Positions 1 to 7,400 of a stretch of 7,829 nt of DNA are shown here, piece by piece. A program made the position numbers and the translations under genes. The DNA comes from Pedobacter sp. UBA1951 (lineage in GTDB: Bacteria > Bacteroidota > Bacteroidia > Sphingobacteriales > Sphingobacteriaceae): contig DDEP01000046.1 of the NCBI GenBank assembly GCA_002336465.1, positions 6,303 to 14,131 on the forward strand, read 5' to 3'. Each line of letters starts with the position of its first letter. Position 1 is the first letter of the stretch. The notes below the pieces were generated by a model. That model was not told the origin of the DNA. It saw only the letters and a list, made by a program, of their open reading frames with translations, and made no database searches.

Positions 1-1167
1 TTTCCGCTTAAGTTGGCATGGGCAATAACGGTGCACAAAAGCCAAGGGCTAACTTTTGATAAAGCGATTATAGACATCGGCGATGCTTTTGCTCCGGGGC
101 AAATTTATGTGGCCTTATCGCGTTTGCGTTCGCTAAATGGACTGGTGCTTACATCTTTAATGGGCAACCGTGTAATAAGAGCAGACCAGAACGTAACTTA
201 TTTTTCTCGGCTTAAAGAGCAGCAAGGTGATTTGAAGGTACAGATTGAGAAGGAAAGGGAGCTGTATATCAGACATATACTGATCAATAGTTTTGACTTT
301 ACGCATTTGGATGTATATACCTATGAACATGCTTTCAGCTATACAAAAGATGAAAGAAGGTCGGTTAAACAACACTATGCAAAATGGGCAGAACAACTGC
401 AAACCGATATTAAAGCATTGAAAGTAAACGCTGATAAGTTTTTAAAACAGATAGAGAGAATATTTGCTACAGAAAATGCCGAACAGTTAAATGTGTTGAG
501 AGAGCGGATAGAAGCCGCTACCCAATATTTTAACCCTTTATTACAACAATATAGTAGCTCTGTTTTTGATACCATAGAAGAGGTAAAACAGCAAAAACAG
601 ACTAAAACTTATCATAGAGAGCTGTTGGATCTAGAGGCAATGATTTATGAGCAATACAAAAGAATTGCAAAGGCAGGATTGTTATTGCAGGCAGCAGTAA
701 ATAATATAGAATTAGACAAAGAAGCTTTTGCTTCTCTGAATAACGACCCTGAACGTGAAAAGCAAATTTTAAAGGCTTATACTTTGGCCAATAATGAAGA
801 GCTTACAGAAGAGACTTATTTTACCAAACCTAAAGGCACTAAAAAAGTTCCAAAAACAAAAGAACCTAAAGAGGACACCAAAGCTGTTACGTTAAGGTTG
901 TTTAAAGAGGGAAAGACGCCAACAGAAATAGCACATGAACGTAAAATGACCAAAGCTACTATTGAAGGGCATTTGGCACATTTTGTAGCTCAGCAAATCA
1001 TCAATGCCAAGGAAGTTGTAGCACCTAAAAAATTAGAAGAAATCTTGCATGCCATTAGAGAACATAAGACTATAAAATTAGGAGAACTGAAAGAGATCCT
1101 ACCTAAAAATATAGATTATGCAGAAATCAAAATAGGTATAGCAGCCTATCTTGCAGAGGGAGAATAA
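1..1167 (+). CDS. Pif1/RecD-like DNA helicase with C-terminal helix-turn-helix domain (3' part, 5' end outside window)
   Basis: The reading frame is open from base 1, so the start, the Walker A/B motifs and most of the ATPase core lie upstream; 388 residues are visible. Residues 6-20 (AWAITVHKSQGLTFD) match helicase motif V, and residues 33-47 (GQIYVALSRLRSLNG) match motif VI with a likely arginine finger at R41; both are typical of the UvrD_C_2 end of Pif1/RecD-type superfamily 1 helicases. Residues of about 60-275 are helical and charged with no domain I recognise. A Lys/Pro/Glu-rich linker (about 275-293) leads to an HTH_40-like domain (about 294-385), with the helix-turn-helix around TPTEIAHERKMTKATIEGHL. 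The family unwinds DNA in an ATP-dependent way; the exact role of this branch is unknown to me. The gene converges on the efflux operon and ends just before a shared terminator. The family call is solid; a specific gene name is not justified. Confidence 0.85.
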   Translation, partial: FPLKLAWAITVHKSQGLTFDKAIIDIGDAFAPGQIYVALSRLRSLNGLVLTSLMGNRVIRADQNVTYFSRLKEQQGDLKVQIEKERELYIRHILINSFDFTHLDVYTYEHAFSYTKDERRSVKQHYAKWAEQLQTDIKALKVNADKFLKQIERIFATENAEQLNVLRERIEAATQYFNPLLQQYSSSVFDTIEEVKQQKQTKTYHRELLDLEAMIYEQYKRIAKAGLLLQAAVNNIELDKEAFASLNNDPEREKQILKAYTLANNEELTEETYFTKPKGTKKVPKTKEPKEDTKAVTLRLFKEGKTPTEIAHERKMTKATIEGHLAHFVAQQIINAKEVVAPKKLEEILHAIREHKTIKLGELKEILPKNIDYAEIKIGIAAYLAEGE

Positions 1168-1171
1168 AAAG

Positions 1172-1202
1172 AAAAAGGCTGTTTACTTTAAACAGCCTTT
1201 TT
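1172..1202. terminator. Bidirectional intrinsic terminator between convergent genes
   Basis: A perfect 14-bp inverted repeat (AAAAAGGCTGTTTA at 1172-1185, its complement at 1189-1202) surrounds a 3-base loop. The core stem AGGCTGTTTA is followed by a T run on the right and, read on the other strand, by the complement of the A run on the left. It can therefore end transcription from both sides. It sits in the 48 bases between the helicase stop codon (1165-1167) and the outer-membrane channel stop codon (1216-1218), which is where a shared terminator is expected. Confidence 0.9.
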
Positions 1203-1215
1203 TAAGACTTATCAA

Positions 1216-2619
1216 TTATTTCCATCCACCACCAAGTGCACGATACAGATTAACTACAGCCTGTAATTTTTGAAGCTTATCGTTAACCGAACTTAGCTGC
1301 GCATTAAGCAAACTCTGCTCAGAAGTTAATACATCGGTATAGTTGGTAGCTGAACTATATTTTAACAACTCTTCTGTAAATTCAACCGCCTTTTGTAATG
1401 AAGCGATCTGTTTTGTTCTCGAAGTTTCTTTTTCTATTGCAGTTTGGTAGGCATATAATGCATTTGAAACTTCACCTCCCGCAGTTAAAATGGTCTTCTG
1501 AAAATCGTTAAATGCAATTTGTTGGTTGGCTTTAGCGGTTTCTAAACGTACCTGATTTTGTCCACGATTAAATATAGGTTGCGATAACCCAGCTACAAGA
1601 TTGTAGAAAATAGAATTGTCGAACAGATTTTGCAGTTTTAAACTAGATAAACCACCATTAGCCGTTAAAGTTAATGAAGGGTAAAAATAAGTTTTTGCCA
1701 CATTGGTATTTTCAAAAGCCGCTCTGAAAGCAAACTCTGCCTGTTGTACATCCGGTCGATTTTTGAGCAATAAACTCGGTACTCCGGTGTTCAGGTCTGT
1801 ATAAACTTGCTGATTGTCTATATTGCTGCGTTGAATTTGTCCGGCAGGTCTGTTTAACAAAATACTTAATGCATTTTCAGTTTCCCTGATACTTCTTTTC
1901 AAATCGGGAATACTTACTTCGGCTGCGTACTTGTTGGCTTCACTTTGTACTACTGCGGCACCGTTTACAATGCCAGCTTCTTTTAAAGATTTGATGGTTT
2001 CTACACTTTTCTCTCTAACCCTTAAGGTCTGCTCAGTAATCTTTAACTGCTGATCCAATGCTATTAAATTATAATAAGTATTGGCAATGTTACTGATCAA
2101 CTGGGTTTGCACAACTCGTTTTGCTGCATCGGTTTGTAAGAAAGAGGCTAGAGCAGAACGTTTGCTACTTGCCAATTTGCCCCATATATCCAATTCCCAT
2201 GCCGCACTTAGCTGCGCTTTGTAAAGCTGCGTTTCGGTATTGATGTTAACGCCTGAAGGAAAGTTCAAAGCAGCAGAAGATTGCTTATTATCCGCCGCAG
2301 ATATATCCGCAGATAAAGTAGGTAGAAAAGCTAATTTACTTCCTTTCAAATTGGCTTGGGCTATGCGCATACGCTCAATAGCACTTTTCAGGTCAAGATT
2401 ATTGCTCAGGCCTTCCTCTATCAAGGCTTTTAAGGCCTCGTCTTTAAAAAGAACCGAGGGTTGCAGATCAGCAATACTTATGCTGTCTGTACTGTTTACG
2501 CCCCTGTACAGGTTCTCTGTTTTGAGTTCGGGTTGTTTATATTTTTGTGTAACGCATGATGCAAAGCTTAAAGCAATGAAACCTGCCACAAAAATGAATA
2601 TGTTCTTATTATTGCTCAT
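1216..2619 (-). CDS. TolC/NodT-family outer-membrane efflux lipoprotein (OprM-like)
   Basis: This 467-residue protein is the outer-membrane channel of the tripartite pump; it would trimerise into a beta-barrel continued by a periplasmic alpha-helical tunnel that docks on the adaptor. Residues 5-21 form a hydrophobic signal peptide ending in a lipobox, FASC, with the lipidated cysteine at C22. Two outer-efflux-protein repeats follow, roughly residues 60-255 and 280-460. Family landmarks include AWELDIWGKL (140-149), LLKNRPDVQQAE (284-295), a YPSL turn near 313-316 and a C-terminal YRALGGGW (459-466), all typical of NodT/OprM/CusC-type lipoproteins. Length is normal for the family. The ATG lies 17 bases after the transporter stop codon, so the gene is almost certainly co-transcribed as the last gene of the operon. 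Its upstream sequence is A/T-rich with no Shine-Dalgarno, as usual in Bacteroidota. Confidence 0.95.
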   Translation of the reverse strand: MSNNKNIFIFVAGFIALSFASCVTQKYKQPELKTENLYRGVNSTDSISIADLQPSVLFKDEALKALIEEGLSNNLDLKSAIERMRIAQANLKGSKLAFLPTLSADISAADNKQSSAALNFPSGVNINTETQLYKAQLSAAWELDIWGKLASSKRSALASFLQTDAAKRVVQTQLISNIANTYYNLIALDQQLKITEQTLRVREKSVETIKSLKEAGIVNGAAVVQSEANKYAAEVSIPDLKRSIRETENALSILLNRPAGQIQRSNIDNQQVYTDLNTGVPSLLLKNRPDVQQAEFAFRAAFENTNVAKTYFYPSLTLTANGGLSSLKLQNLFDNSIFYNLVAGLSQPIFNRGQNQVRLETAKANQQIAFNDFQKTILTAGGEVSNALYAYQTAIEKETSRTKQIASLQKAVEFTEELLKYSSATNYTDVLTSEQSLLNAQLSSVNDKLQKLQAVVNLYRALGGGWK

Positions 2620-2636
2620 TTCTAAAAGACTGTTTT

Positions 2637-5600
2637 TTATTCGTCTGTATCTTTGTTAACGTCTTCAAAATTTAAATGTGTCTGCTCTTGGATCAGATTT
2701 TCTTCAAAAGGAGATTTTGAACTTACTTTTTCCTGTAAAGTTTGGAAAACAATAAATAATACTGGGATCACAAACACACCTAAAATGGTTCCAAAAAGCA
2801 TTCCCCCTACAGCACCAACACCAATAGAATTATTTCCGGCAGCACCTACCCCTGTAGATAGCATTAGTGGTAATAAACCTAAGATAAATGCAAAAGACGT
2901 CATTAAAATAGGTCTTAACCTAGCGGTTGCACCATCTAAGGCCGCATGTAAAATACTCATGCCTCTTCTTCGCCTTTCAACAGCGAACTCCACGATCAGG
3001 ATGGCATTCTTGGCCAATAAACCAATGAGCATGATCAGCGTAATCTGGGTATAGATATTGTTATCGATGCCAAATATCTTACCGAAGATAAATACTCCGG
3101 CCATACCTACAGGCAATGATAAGATAACGGCTATTGGCAACACATAACTTTCATACTGTGCACAAAGTAGGAAGTAAACAAATACCAAGCACAGTAAGAA
3201 AATATATACCGTTTGACTACCTGCATTTTGCTCTTCTCTTGATAAGCCCGAGAATTCATATCCAAATCCCGGAGGAAGATTTTTAACAGCCTCCTCTTTA
3301 ATAGCATTGATCGCATCACCAGAACTGAAACCCGGGTTAGGGTTACCGGTAATGGTAATAGCCGTATAAAGGTTAAAGCGAGAGATAGTTTGCGGGCCAT
3401 ATACTTTTTCAAGGCTGATAAAACCTTTTATCGGTGCCATTGTTCCGCCGGGCGTACGCACATAAACATTATTTAAGCTCTCTAAATTAGCTCTGTATTG
3501 AGGGTCTGCCTGATAAACCACACGGTACTGCTTACCAAATTTATTAAAGTTGGATGCATAGATACCGCCATAATAGCCTTGCAGCACGCTCATTACTTCA
3601 TTAAGCGAAAGACCCGCCTGTTTGATTTTAGCCACATTTGCTGTGATCAAGTATTGAGGATAGTTAGGGTTAAACGATGTAGAAGCGTATTGTATTTCAG
3701 GGCGTTGATTTAATGCGCCTATAAATTTATTGCTTACCTGTGTAAAGCTCTCGATGCTTCCTCCGGTACGATCTTGTAACTGGAGCTCAAAACCACCGCT
3801 CGAACCAAAACCAGAAATGGTAGGAGGAGCAAAGAAAATGATACGGGCTTCTTTGATTCCTGCAGTTTTTGCAAAAAGCTCTTTAATGATCGCTTTTACA
3901 TCACGTTTCCTTTCATTCCAAGGTTTTAACCTTGAAATTACCATACCATTAGAACTTCCGCTACCACTTAACATACCGCGGCCATTTACTTGTAAGGTTA
4001 ATCTTACCTCTGGAATTTCTTTAACAATATCGTTTACTTTGTTCAATACCTCTGCGGTACGTTCCATTGAAGAACCCGGAGGCAAGGCAATATCAGACAT
4101 GATCGATCCTAAATCTTCATTTGGTACAAAGCCTTTAGGTGTGCTGTACATTAACCATCCAAAAGCAAGGGTAGCAATTAATAAACCTAAACCAGCGATC
4201 CATTTTTTATGCGCTAAGAAGTTAACAGACTTACGGTATTTAGCTGTCATACTATTAAAAGAAGCATTGAAGGCCGCATAAAAACGTTTTAAGAAATTTG
4301 TTTTTTCATGTTCAGGATGATCCTTGTGAGGCTTTAAAAGTAAAGCACAAAGCGCAGGACTTAAGGTTAAAGCATTAATGGCCGATAACACAATGGAAAT
4401 AGCTAGCGTTAAACCAAATTGCTTAAAGAATACACCTGATGAACCACTGATAAAACTCACGGGGATAAATACCGCCGACATTACCAATGTGATGGAAATG
4501 ATGGCACCGGTAATCTCATCCATGGCATCTTTAGTGGCCGATTTTGCAGAAGTATATTTACCCGTCTCTAACTTGGCATGTACCGCCTCTACCACTACAA
4601 TGGCATCATCCACTACAATACCAATGGCCAGTACCAAGGCAAACAAGGTTAATAAGTTTATGGTAAAGCCAAATAAACTGAGGAAAAAGAAAGTACCAAT
4701 AATGGCAACTGGCACCGATACGGCCGGAATTAAAGTTGATTTAAAATCCTGAAGGAAAATAAATACCACAATAAATACCAAGATAAATGCTTCAAAAAGA
4801 GTGTGCAATACTTTCTCTATAGATGCATCAAGGAAGTCGTTTACGTTGGTAAGAATAGTGTATTTTACGCCCGAAGGGAAAGTGTGTGAGGCACCCTCAA
4901 TAGCTGCTAAAGCACCTTCAATAACTTCTTTGGCATTAGAACCAGCGGTTTGGTTAATGGCAAAACCTAAGCCCGGCTTGCCGTTTAGCTTAATTGAACT
5001 GGCATAACTTTGAGCGCCCATTTCAATACGGGCAATATCTTTTAATTTTAATACCTGTCCATTAGCTGCGGTTCTTATAATGATATCGCCAAATTGGCTT
5101 TCATCTTTTAAACGGCCTGTATATTTTAAGGTATATTGAAAAGATTGTTGACCTTGCTCACCCAGTTGGCCCGGAGCGGCTTCAATATTCTGCTCAGAAA
5201 GCACTGCGCTGATATCGGCAGGAACTAAGCCATAAGTAGCCATTACATCAGGTTTTAACCATATACGCATGGTATAAATAGACTGTCCGAAAGCATTTAC
5301 ATCACCTACACCCGGTACACGTTTAATTTGTGGGATGATATTGATCTCTGCATAGTTCTGTAAGAACTTTTGGTCGTATTCAGGTTTTTCTCCATAGAGA
5401 GAAAAAATCAGCACGTTACTGGCCTGACGTTTGGCTGTGATTACACCGGCTCTTGTTACCTCTGCAGGTAATAGACTGGTTGCTCGGGCAACACGGTTCT
5501 GAACGTTTACGGCTGCCAGATCGGGATTGGTACCCAGTTTAAAATAAACAGTAATATTTGCCGAACCGTCGTTACCGGCTGTTGAAGTCATGTAGGTCAT

Positions 5601-5822
5601 GTTTTCAACCCCGTTTATCTGTTCTTCGAGCGGAATAACCACACTGCTCATTACCACATCGGCATTGGCACCTTGGTATGACGCCGATACTTGGATGGTT
5701 GGAGGCGCAATTTCAGGATATTGAGAAACCGGCAGGGTAATGATACCTAATATACCCAGTATAACGATGATAATGGATATAACGGTAGATAAAACCGGCC
5801 TTTCTATAAATTTCTTAAACAT
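2637..5822 (-). CDS. RND-family (HAE1/AcrB-like) efflux transporter, inner-membrane subunit
   Basis: This 1061-residue protein is the proton-driven pump of the complex and is full length for the family (E. coli AcrB has 1049). It starts with MFKKFIERPV and TM1 (about 11-30). A periplasmic loop (31-337) follows, then TM2-6 (about 338-495), TM7 (about 540-558), a second periplasmic loop (560-869) and TM8-12 (about 870-1027), with an acidic cytoplasmic tail. The proton-relay residues are all present: D405 and D406 in GIVVDDAIVVVE, K938 in LLAKNAILIVEF, and R968 and T975 in ARLRPILMT, matching AcrB D407, D408, K940, R971 and T978. This indicates an active antiporter of the hydrophobic/amphiphilic-drug class rather than a metal-exporting CusA type. 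The drug pocket differs from AcrB (see findings), so substrates cannot be assigned. The gene follows the adaptor gene after a 74-base gap and precedes the channel gene by 17 bases. The ATG start agrees with the conserved N-terminus. Confidence 0.97.
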   Translation of the reverse strand: MFKKFIERPVLSTVISIIIVILGILGIITLPVSQYPEIAPPTIQVSASYQGANADVVMSSVVIPLEEQINGVENMTYMTSTAGNDGSANITVYFKLGTNPDLAAVNVQNRVARATSLLPAEVTRAGVITAKRQASNVLIFSLYGEKPEYDQKFLQNYAEINIIPQIKRVPGVGDVNAFGQSIYTMRIWLKPDVMATYGLVPADISAVLSEQNIEAAPGQLGEQGQQSFQYTLKYTGRLKDESQFGDIIIRTAANGQVLKLKDIARIEMGAQSYASSIKLNGKPGLGFAINQTAGSNAKEVIEGALAAIEGASHTFPSGVKYTILTNVNDFLDASIEKVLHTLFEAFILVFIVVFIFLQDFKSTLIPAVSVPVAIIGTFFFLSLFGFTINLLTLFALVLAIGIVVDDAIVVVEAVHAKLETGKYTSAKSATKDAMDEITGAIISITLVMSAVFIPVSFISGSSGVFFKQFGLTLAISIVLSAINALTLSPALCALLLKPHKDHPEHEKTNFLKRFYAAFNASFNSMTAKYRKSVNFLAHKKWIAGLGLLIATLAFGWLMYSTPKGFVPNEDLGSIMSDIALPPGSSMERTAEVLNKVNDIVKEIPEVRLTLQVNGRGMLSGSGSSNGMVISRLKPWNERKRDVKAIIKELFAKTAGIKEARIIFFAPPTISGFGSSGGFELQLQDRTGGSIESFTQVSNKFIGALNQRPEIQYASTSFNPNYPQYLITANVAKIKQAGLSLNEVMSVLQGYYGGIYASNFNKFGKQYRVVYQADPQYRANLESLNNVYVRTPGGTMAPIKGFISLEKVYGPQTISRFNLYTAITITGNPNPGFSSGDAINAIKEEAVKNLPPGFGYEFSGLSREEQNAGSQTVYIFLLCLVFVYFLLCAQYESYVLPIAVILSLPVGMAGVFIFGKIFGIDNNIYTQITLIMLIGLLAKNAILIVEFAVERRRRGMSILHAALDGATARLRPILMTSFAFILGLLPLMLSTGVGAAGNNSIGVGAVGGMLFGTILGVFVIPVLFIVFQTLQEKVSSKSPFEENLIQEQTHLNFEDVNKDTDE

Positions 5823-5828
5823 AGTATC

Positions 5829-5853
5829 GATTTACGATTTTAGATTTACGATT
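5829..5853. repeat. Short tandem repeat, two 11-bp units at 14-bp period
   Basis: GATTTACGATT occurs at 5829-5839 and exactly again at 5843-5853, separated by 3 bases. On the coding strand this reads AATCGTAAATC twice, ending 6 bases before the transporter ATG. It fills part of the 74-base gap between the adaptor and transporter genes. A small 6-bp hairpin (CCCTTA at 5865-5870, TAAGGG at 5873-5878) lies next to it. It could be a slippage-generated spacer or part of a dispersed intergenic repeat family; function is not shown. Confidence 0.7.
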
Positions 5854-5896
5854 ATAAAGTTAATCCCTTATGTAAGGGGATAGCCAGGAGCTAAAT

Positions 5897-7072
5897 TTAT
5901 GGTTTTTGCGTTTTAACATCAGCAAAAACAGAATCAGCAGGTTTGCTAACAGGCTTGATTTTATCGCCTTCTTTTAAGCCTGAGAAACCTTCTAAAATAA
6001 TTTTGTCGCCTGTTTTTAACCCATTGGTCACTACAAAGAAATTACCTTTTGTTAACTCCATAACTTCAATATTGGAGATTTTTACACCGCCAGTATCTGT
6101 TACGAGATAAACAAATTTTTTGCCTTGTATATCTGTAGTTGATTTTTGAGGTACCAAAATTGCATTTTTCAGGTATTGTGGTACCCTGATTGATGCGCTT
6201 CCTCCGGTTCTTAGCAAGCCATTAGGGTTTGAAAAAGTAGCTCTTAAACTCGAAGCACCAGTTTGGCTATTGATCTGTCCGCTAACGGTTTCAATCTTAC
6301 CTTTCTCATTGTAAATACTACCGTCTGCCAATACTAATGAAACGGCAGGCATTTGTTTGATTTTATCGGCTAAGTTATTTCCCTTTACATTTCTAGAGAT
6401 CTCCAACAGTTGCTTTTCATTTAAAGAGAAATAAGCAAAAACTTTTGAGATATTAGATACTGTGGTTAAAGGCAACTGGCTATTGCTACTTACCAAAGCC
6501 CCTACTTTGTAAGGGATTGTTCCTATAACTCCATTTACCGGACTTGTAACCGTAGTATAACCTAAGTTAACTTTTGCATTAACCAATGCAGCTTTTGCCT
6601 GTGCAAGATTGGCTTTTTTTGAAGTTAAGGTAAGTTCAGCATTTTGAAGGTCAAATTTGCTGATGATGTCCTTTTCTACCAAAGGCTTTGTTTTACTGTA
6701 TTGTAATTGAGCTGCATTAACATCAGCCTCAGCACTTTTAATAGCTGCCTCGGCAGTTCTTACAGCCTGCTCATATTGAGGTGCATTAATCGCAAATAGA
6801 GGTTGTCCCTGCTTTACGGTTGCACCTTCATCAACATATATACGCTCTATAAAGCCATCGATTTTTGGTCTGATATCCACATTCTGCACGCCTTCTAAAG
6901 TAGCGGGATAATCAGTTTCAAGAGAAGTATTTTGCTCATCAATTTGCACAACAGGATAGGGTTGAGGTCCTGCAGGCCCGCCTGCCTTTTGACCTTTGTC
7001 GCCTCCGCTGCAAGCGGCAATCAGTATGCTAAATGTACCTGCTAAGGTTAGAAATTGTGTTGCTTTTTTCAT
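5897..7072 (-). CDS. RND efflux periplasmic adaptor lipoprotein (HlyD/AcrA/MexA family membrane fusion protein)
   Basis: This 391-residue protein bridges the inner-membrane transporter and the outer-membrane channel. Residues 1-20 are a lipoprotein signal peptide with lipobox IAAC and lipidated C21, followed by a Gly/Pro-rich tether (22-40). The first lipoyl half-motif is at about 62-95 (DIRPKIDGFIERIYVDEG then GQPLFAIN), and an alpha-helical coiled-coil hairpin rich in Ala, Glu, Gln and Lys spans about 98-168. The second lipoyl half (about 169-204) contains VTSPVNGVIGTIPYKVGALV, the signature of the family. A beta-barrel (about 205-295) and membrane-proximal domain (about 296-373, including ILVPQKSTTDIQGKKFVYLV) follow. 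Length is normal. It is the first gene of the operon, with a predicted promoter about 240 bases upstream. The ATG is directly followed by a clean signal peptide, which supports this start; no Shine-Dalgarno is visible. Confidence 0.96.
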   Translation of the reverse strand: MKKATQFLTLAGTFSILIAACSGGDKGQKAGGPAGPQPYPVVQIDEQNTSLETDYPATLEGVQNVDIRPKIDGFIERIYVDEGATVKQGQPLFAINAPQYEQAVRTAEAAIKSAEADVNAAQLQYSKTKPLVEKDIISKFDLQNAELTLTSKKANLAQAKAALVNAKVNLGYTTVTSPVNGVIGTIPYKVGALVSSNSQLPLTTVSNISKVFAYFSLNEKQLLEISRNVKGNNLADKIKQMPAVSLVLADGSIYNEKGKIETVSGQINSQTGASSLRATFSNPNGLLRTGGSASIRVPQYLKNAILVPQKSTTDIQGKKFVYLVTDTGGVKISNIEVMELTKGNFFVVTNGLKTGDKIILEGFSGLKEGDKIKPVSKPADSVFADVKTQKP

Positions 7073-7124
7073 ATATATGTTACTGAGTTTGATGCTTTTG
7101 ATTGTATGCCTGTAATAAAAATAG

Positions 7125-7154
7125 AAACCATTAAACGAGATGGTTTAATGGTTT
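7125..7154 (-). promoter_or_regulatory. 12-bp perfect inverted repeat in the pump operon leader (attenuator-like hairpin or operator)
   Basis: AAACCATTAAAC (7125-7136) is repeated as its exact complement GTTTAATGGTTT (7143-7154) around a 6-base spacer. Read on the minus strand, the hairpin is followed at once by CTATTTTTATTA (to 7113), a broken U-rich tract, so it resembles a weak intrinsic terminator placed about 50 bases before the adaptor start codon. The stem has only three G-C pairs. Alternatives are a dimeric repressor operator, or a terminator for read-through from dapF. The dyad itself is certain; its role is inferred. Confidence 0.6.
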
Positions 7155-7167
7155 TATAATCGAGATA

Positions 7168-7184
7168 TTGATTTTGAAAATCAA
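7168..7184. promoter_or_regulatory. 17-bp perfect palindrome, candidate operator
   Basis: TTGATTTTGAAAATCAA is a perfect dyad with 8-base arms and one central base. It lies inside the predicted leader, about 120-135 bases after the predicted transcription start. Its outer half-site TTGATT is shared with the palindrome at 7359-7370 in inverted arrangement, which suggests a common binding protein. Binding is not shown; a chance dyad in A/T-rich DNA remains possible. Confidence 0.4.
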
Positions 7185-7311
7185 AGAAAAGACTTGGTGT
7201 GACCAAATCATGAAATAAACGATGTCTGTTACGCAACAAGCGACTAATATTTGATTTGATGATATTCCTTTTTACCAAGTTGCTTTATTTTTAAATTCAT
7301 TAAAACGACAA

Positions 7312-7340
7312 CAAAAATAGCAGAGCGTTGTTTCGACAAA
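7312..7340 (-). promoter_or_regulatory. Predicted Bacteroidota-type promoter of the efflux operon
   Basis: On the minus strand, TTTG (7340-7337) is followed after 17 bases by TATTTTTG (7319-7312). This matches the Bacteroidota sigma-factor consensus, TTG or TTTG near -33 and TAnnTTTG near -7. Transcription would start near 7305, giving a leader of about 230 nt before the adaptor ATG at 7072. A second TATTTTTA-like string at 7116-7123 lacks the final G and an upstream TTTG, so it is less likely. Confidence 0.65.
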
Positions 7341-7358
7341 GTCAGAGAAATCTCATTT

Positions 7359-7370
7359 AATCAATTGATT
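7359..7370. promoter_or_regulatory. 12-bp palindrome just upstream of the promoter, candidate operator
   Basis: AATCAATTGATT is a perfect dyad, 18 bases upstream of the -33 element and centred near -59 from the predicted start. The position would suit an activator or a distal repressor site. The half-site AATCAA/TTGATT also forms the arms of the dyad at 7168-7184. Confidence 0.4.
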
Positions 7371-7376
7371 GAATTT

Positions 7377-7400
7377 TGTTACAAAATGGATTGTGTAACA
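7377..7400. promoter_or_regulatory. TGTTACA-N10-TGTAACA inverted repeat, candidate regulator site
   Basis: Two 7-base arms, TGTTACA (7377-7383) and TGTAACA (7394-7400), form a perfect dyad with a 10-base spacer. Each arm is also the centre of its own small palindrome: TTTTGTTACAAAA (7374-7386) and TGTGTAACACA (7392-7402). The hairpin is not followed by a U run in the dapF direction, so it is a poor terminator and looks more like a protein-binding site. It is centred near -83 from the predicted pump transcription start. Confidence 0.45.

Noticed and set aside
2240..2659. 139-codon plus-strand open frame opposite the channel gene.
   Set aside because: It is antisense to the signal peptide and first repeat of the channel lipoprotein and has no independent support.
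3730..4281. 183-codon plus-strand open frame opposite the transporter gene.
   Set aside because: It is antisense to a strongly conserved RND region, and its translation has no recognisable domain; it is a shadow of the real gene.
4378..4752. 124-codon plus-strand open frame rich in Met, Thr and Ala.
   Set aside because: It is the complement of the transmembrane region around the DD motif; its composition reflects the opposite strand.
5864..5880. Hairpin CCCTTA/TAAGGG between adaptor and transporter genes as a terminator.
   Set aside because: The stem is only 6 bp with a 2-base loop and no U run; it would not separate the two genes transcriptionally.
7193..7207. TTGGT-GTG-ACCAA hairpin in the leader as a terminator or operator.
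   Set aside because: The stem is 5 bp and only loosely followed by a T-rich stretch on the operon strand; it is too weak to call alone.
7069..7278. Minus-strand 69-codon open frame in the leader, whose TGA overlaps the adaptor ATG (ATGA), suggesting translational coupling.
   Set aside because: It starts with TTG, has no ribosome binding site, resembles no family I know, and its length is plausible by chance. The hairpin and 17-bp palindrome inside it point to regulatory DNA. Conservation of the frame in relatives would revive it.
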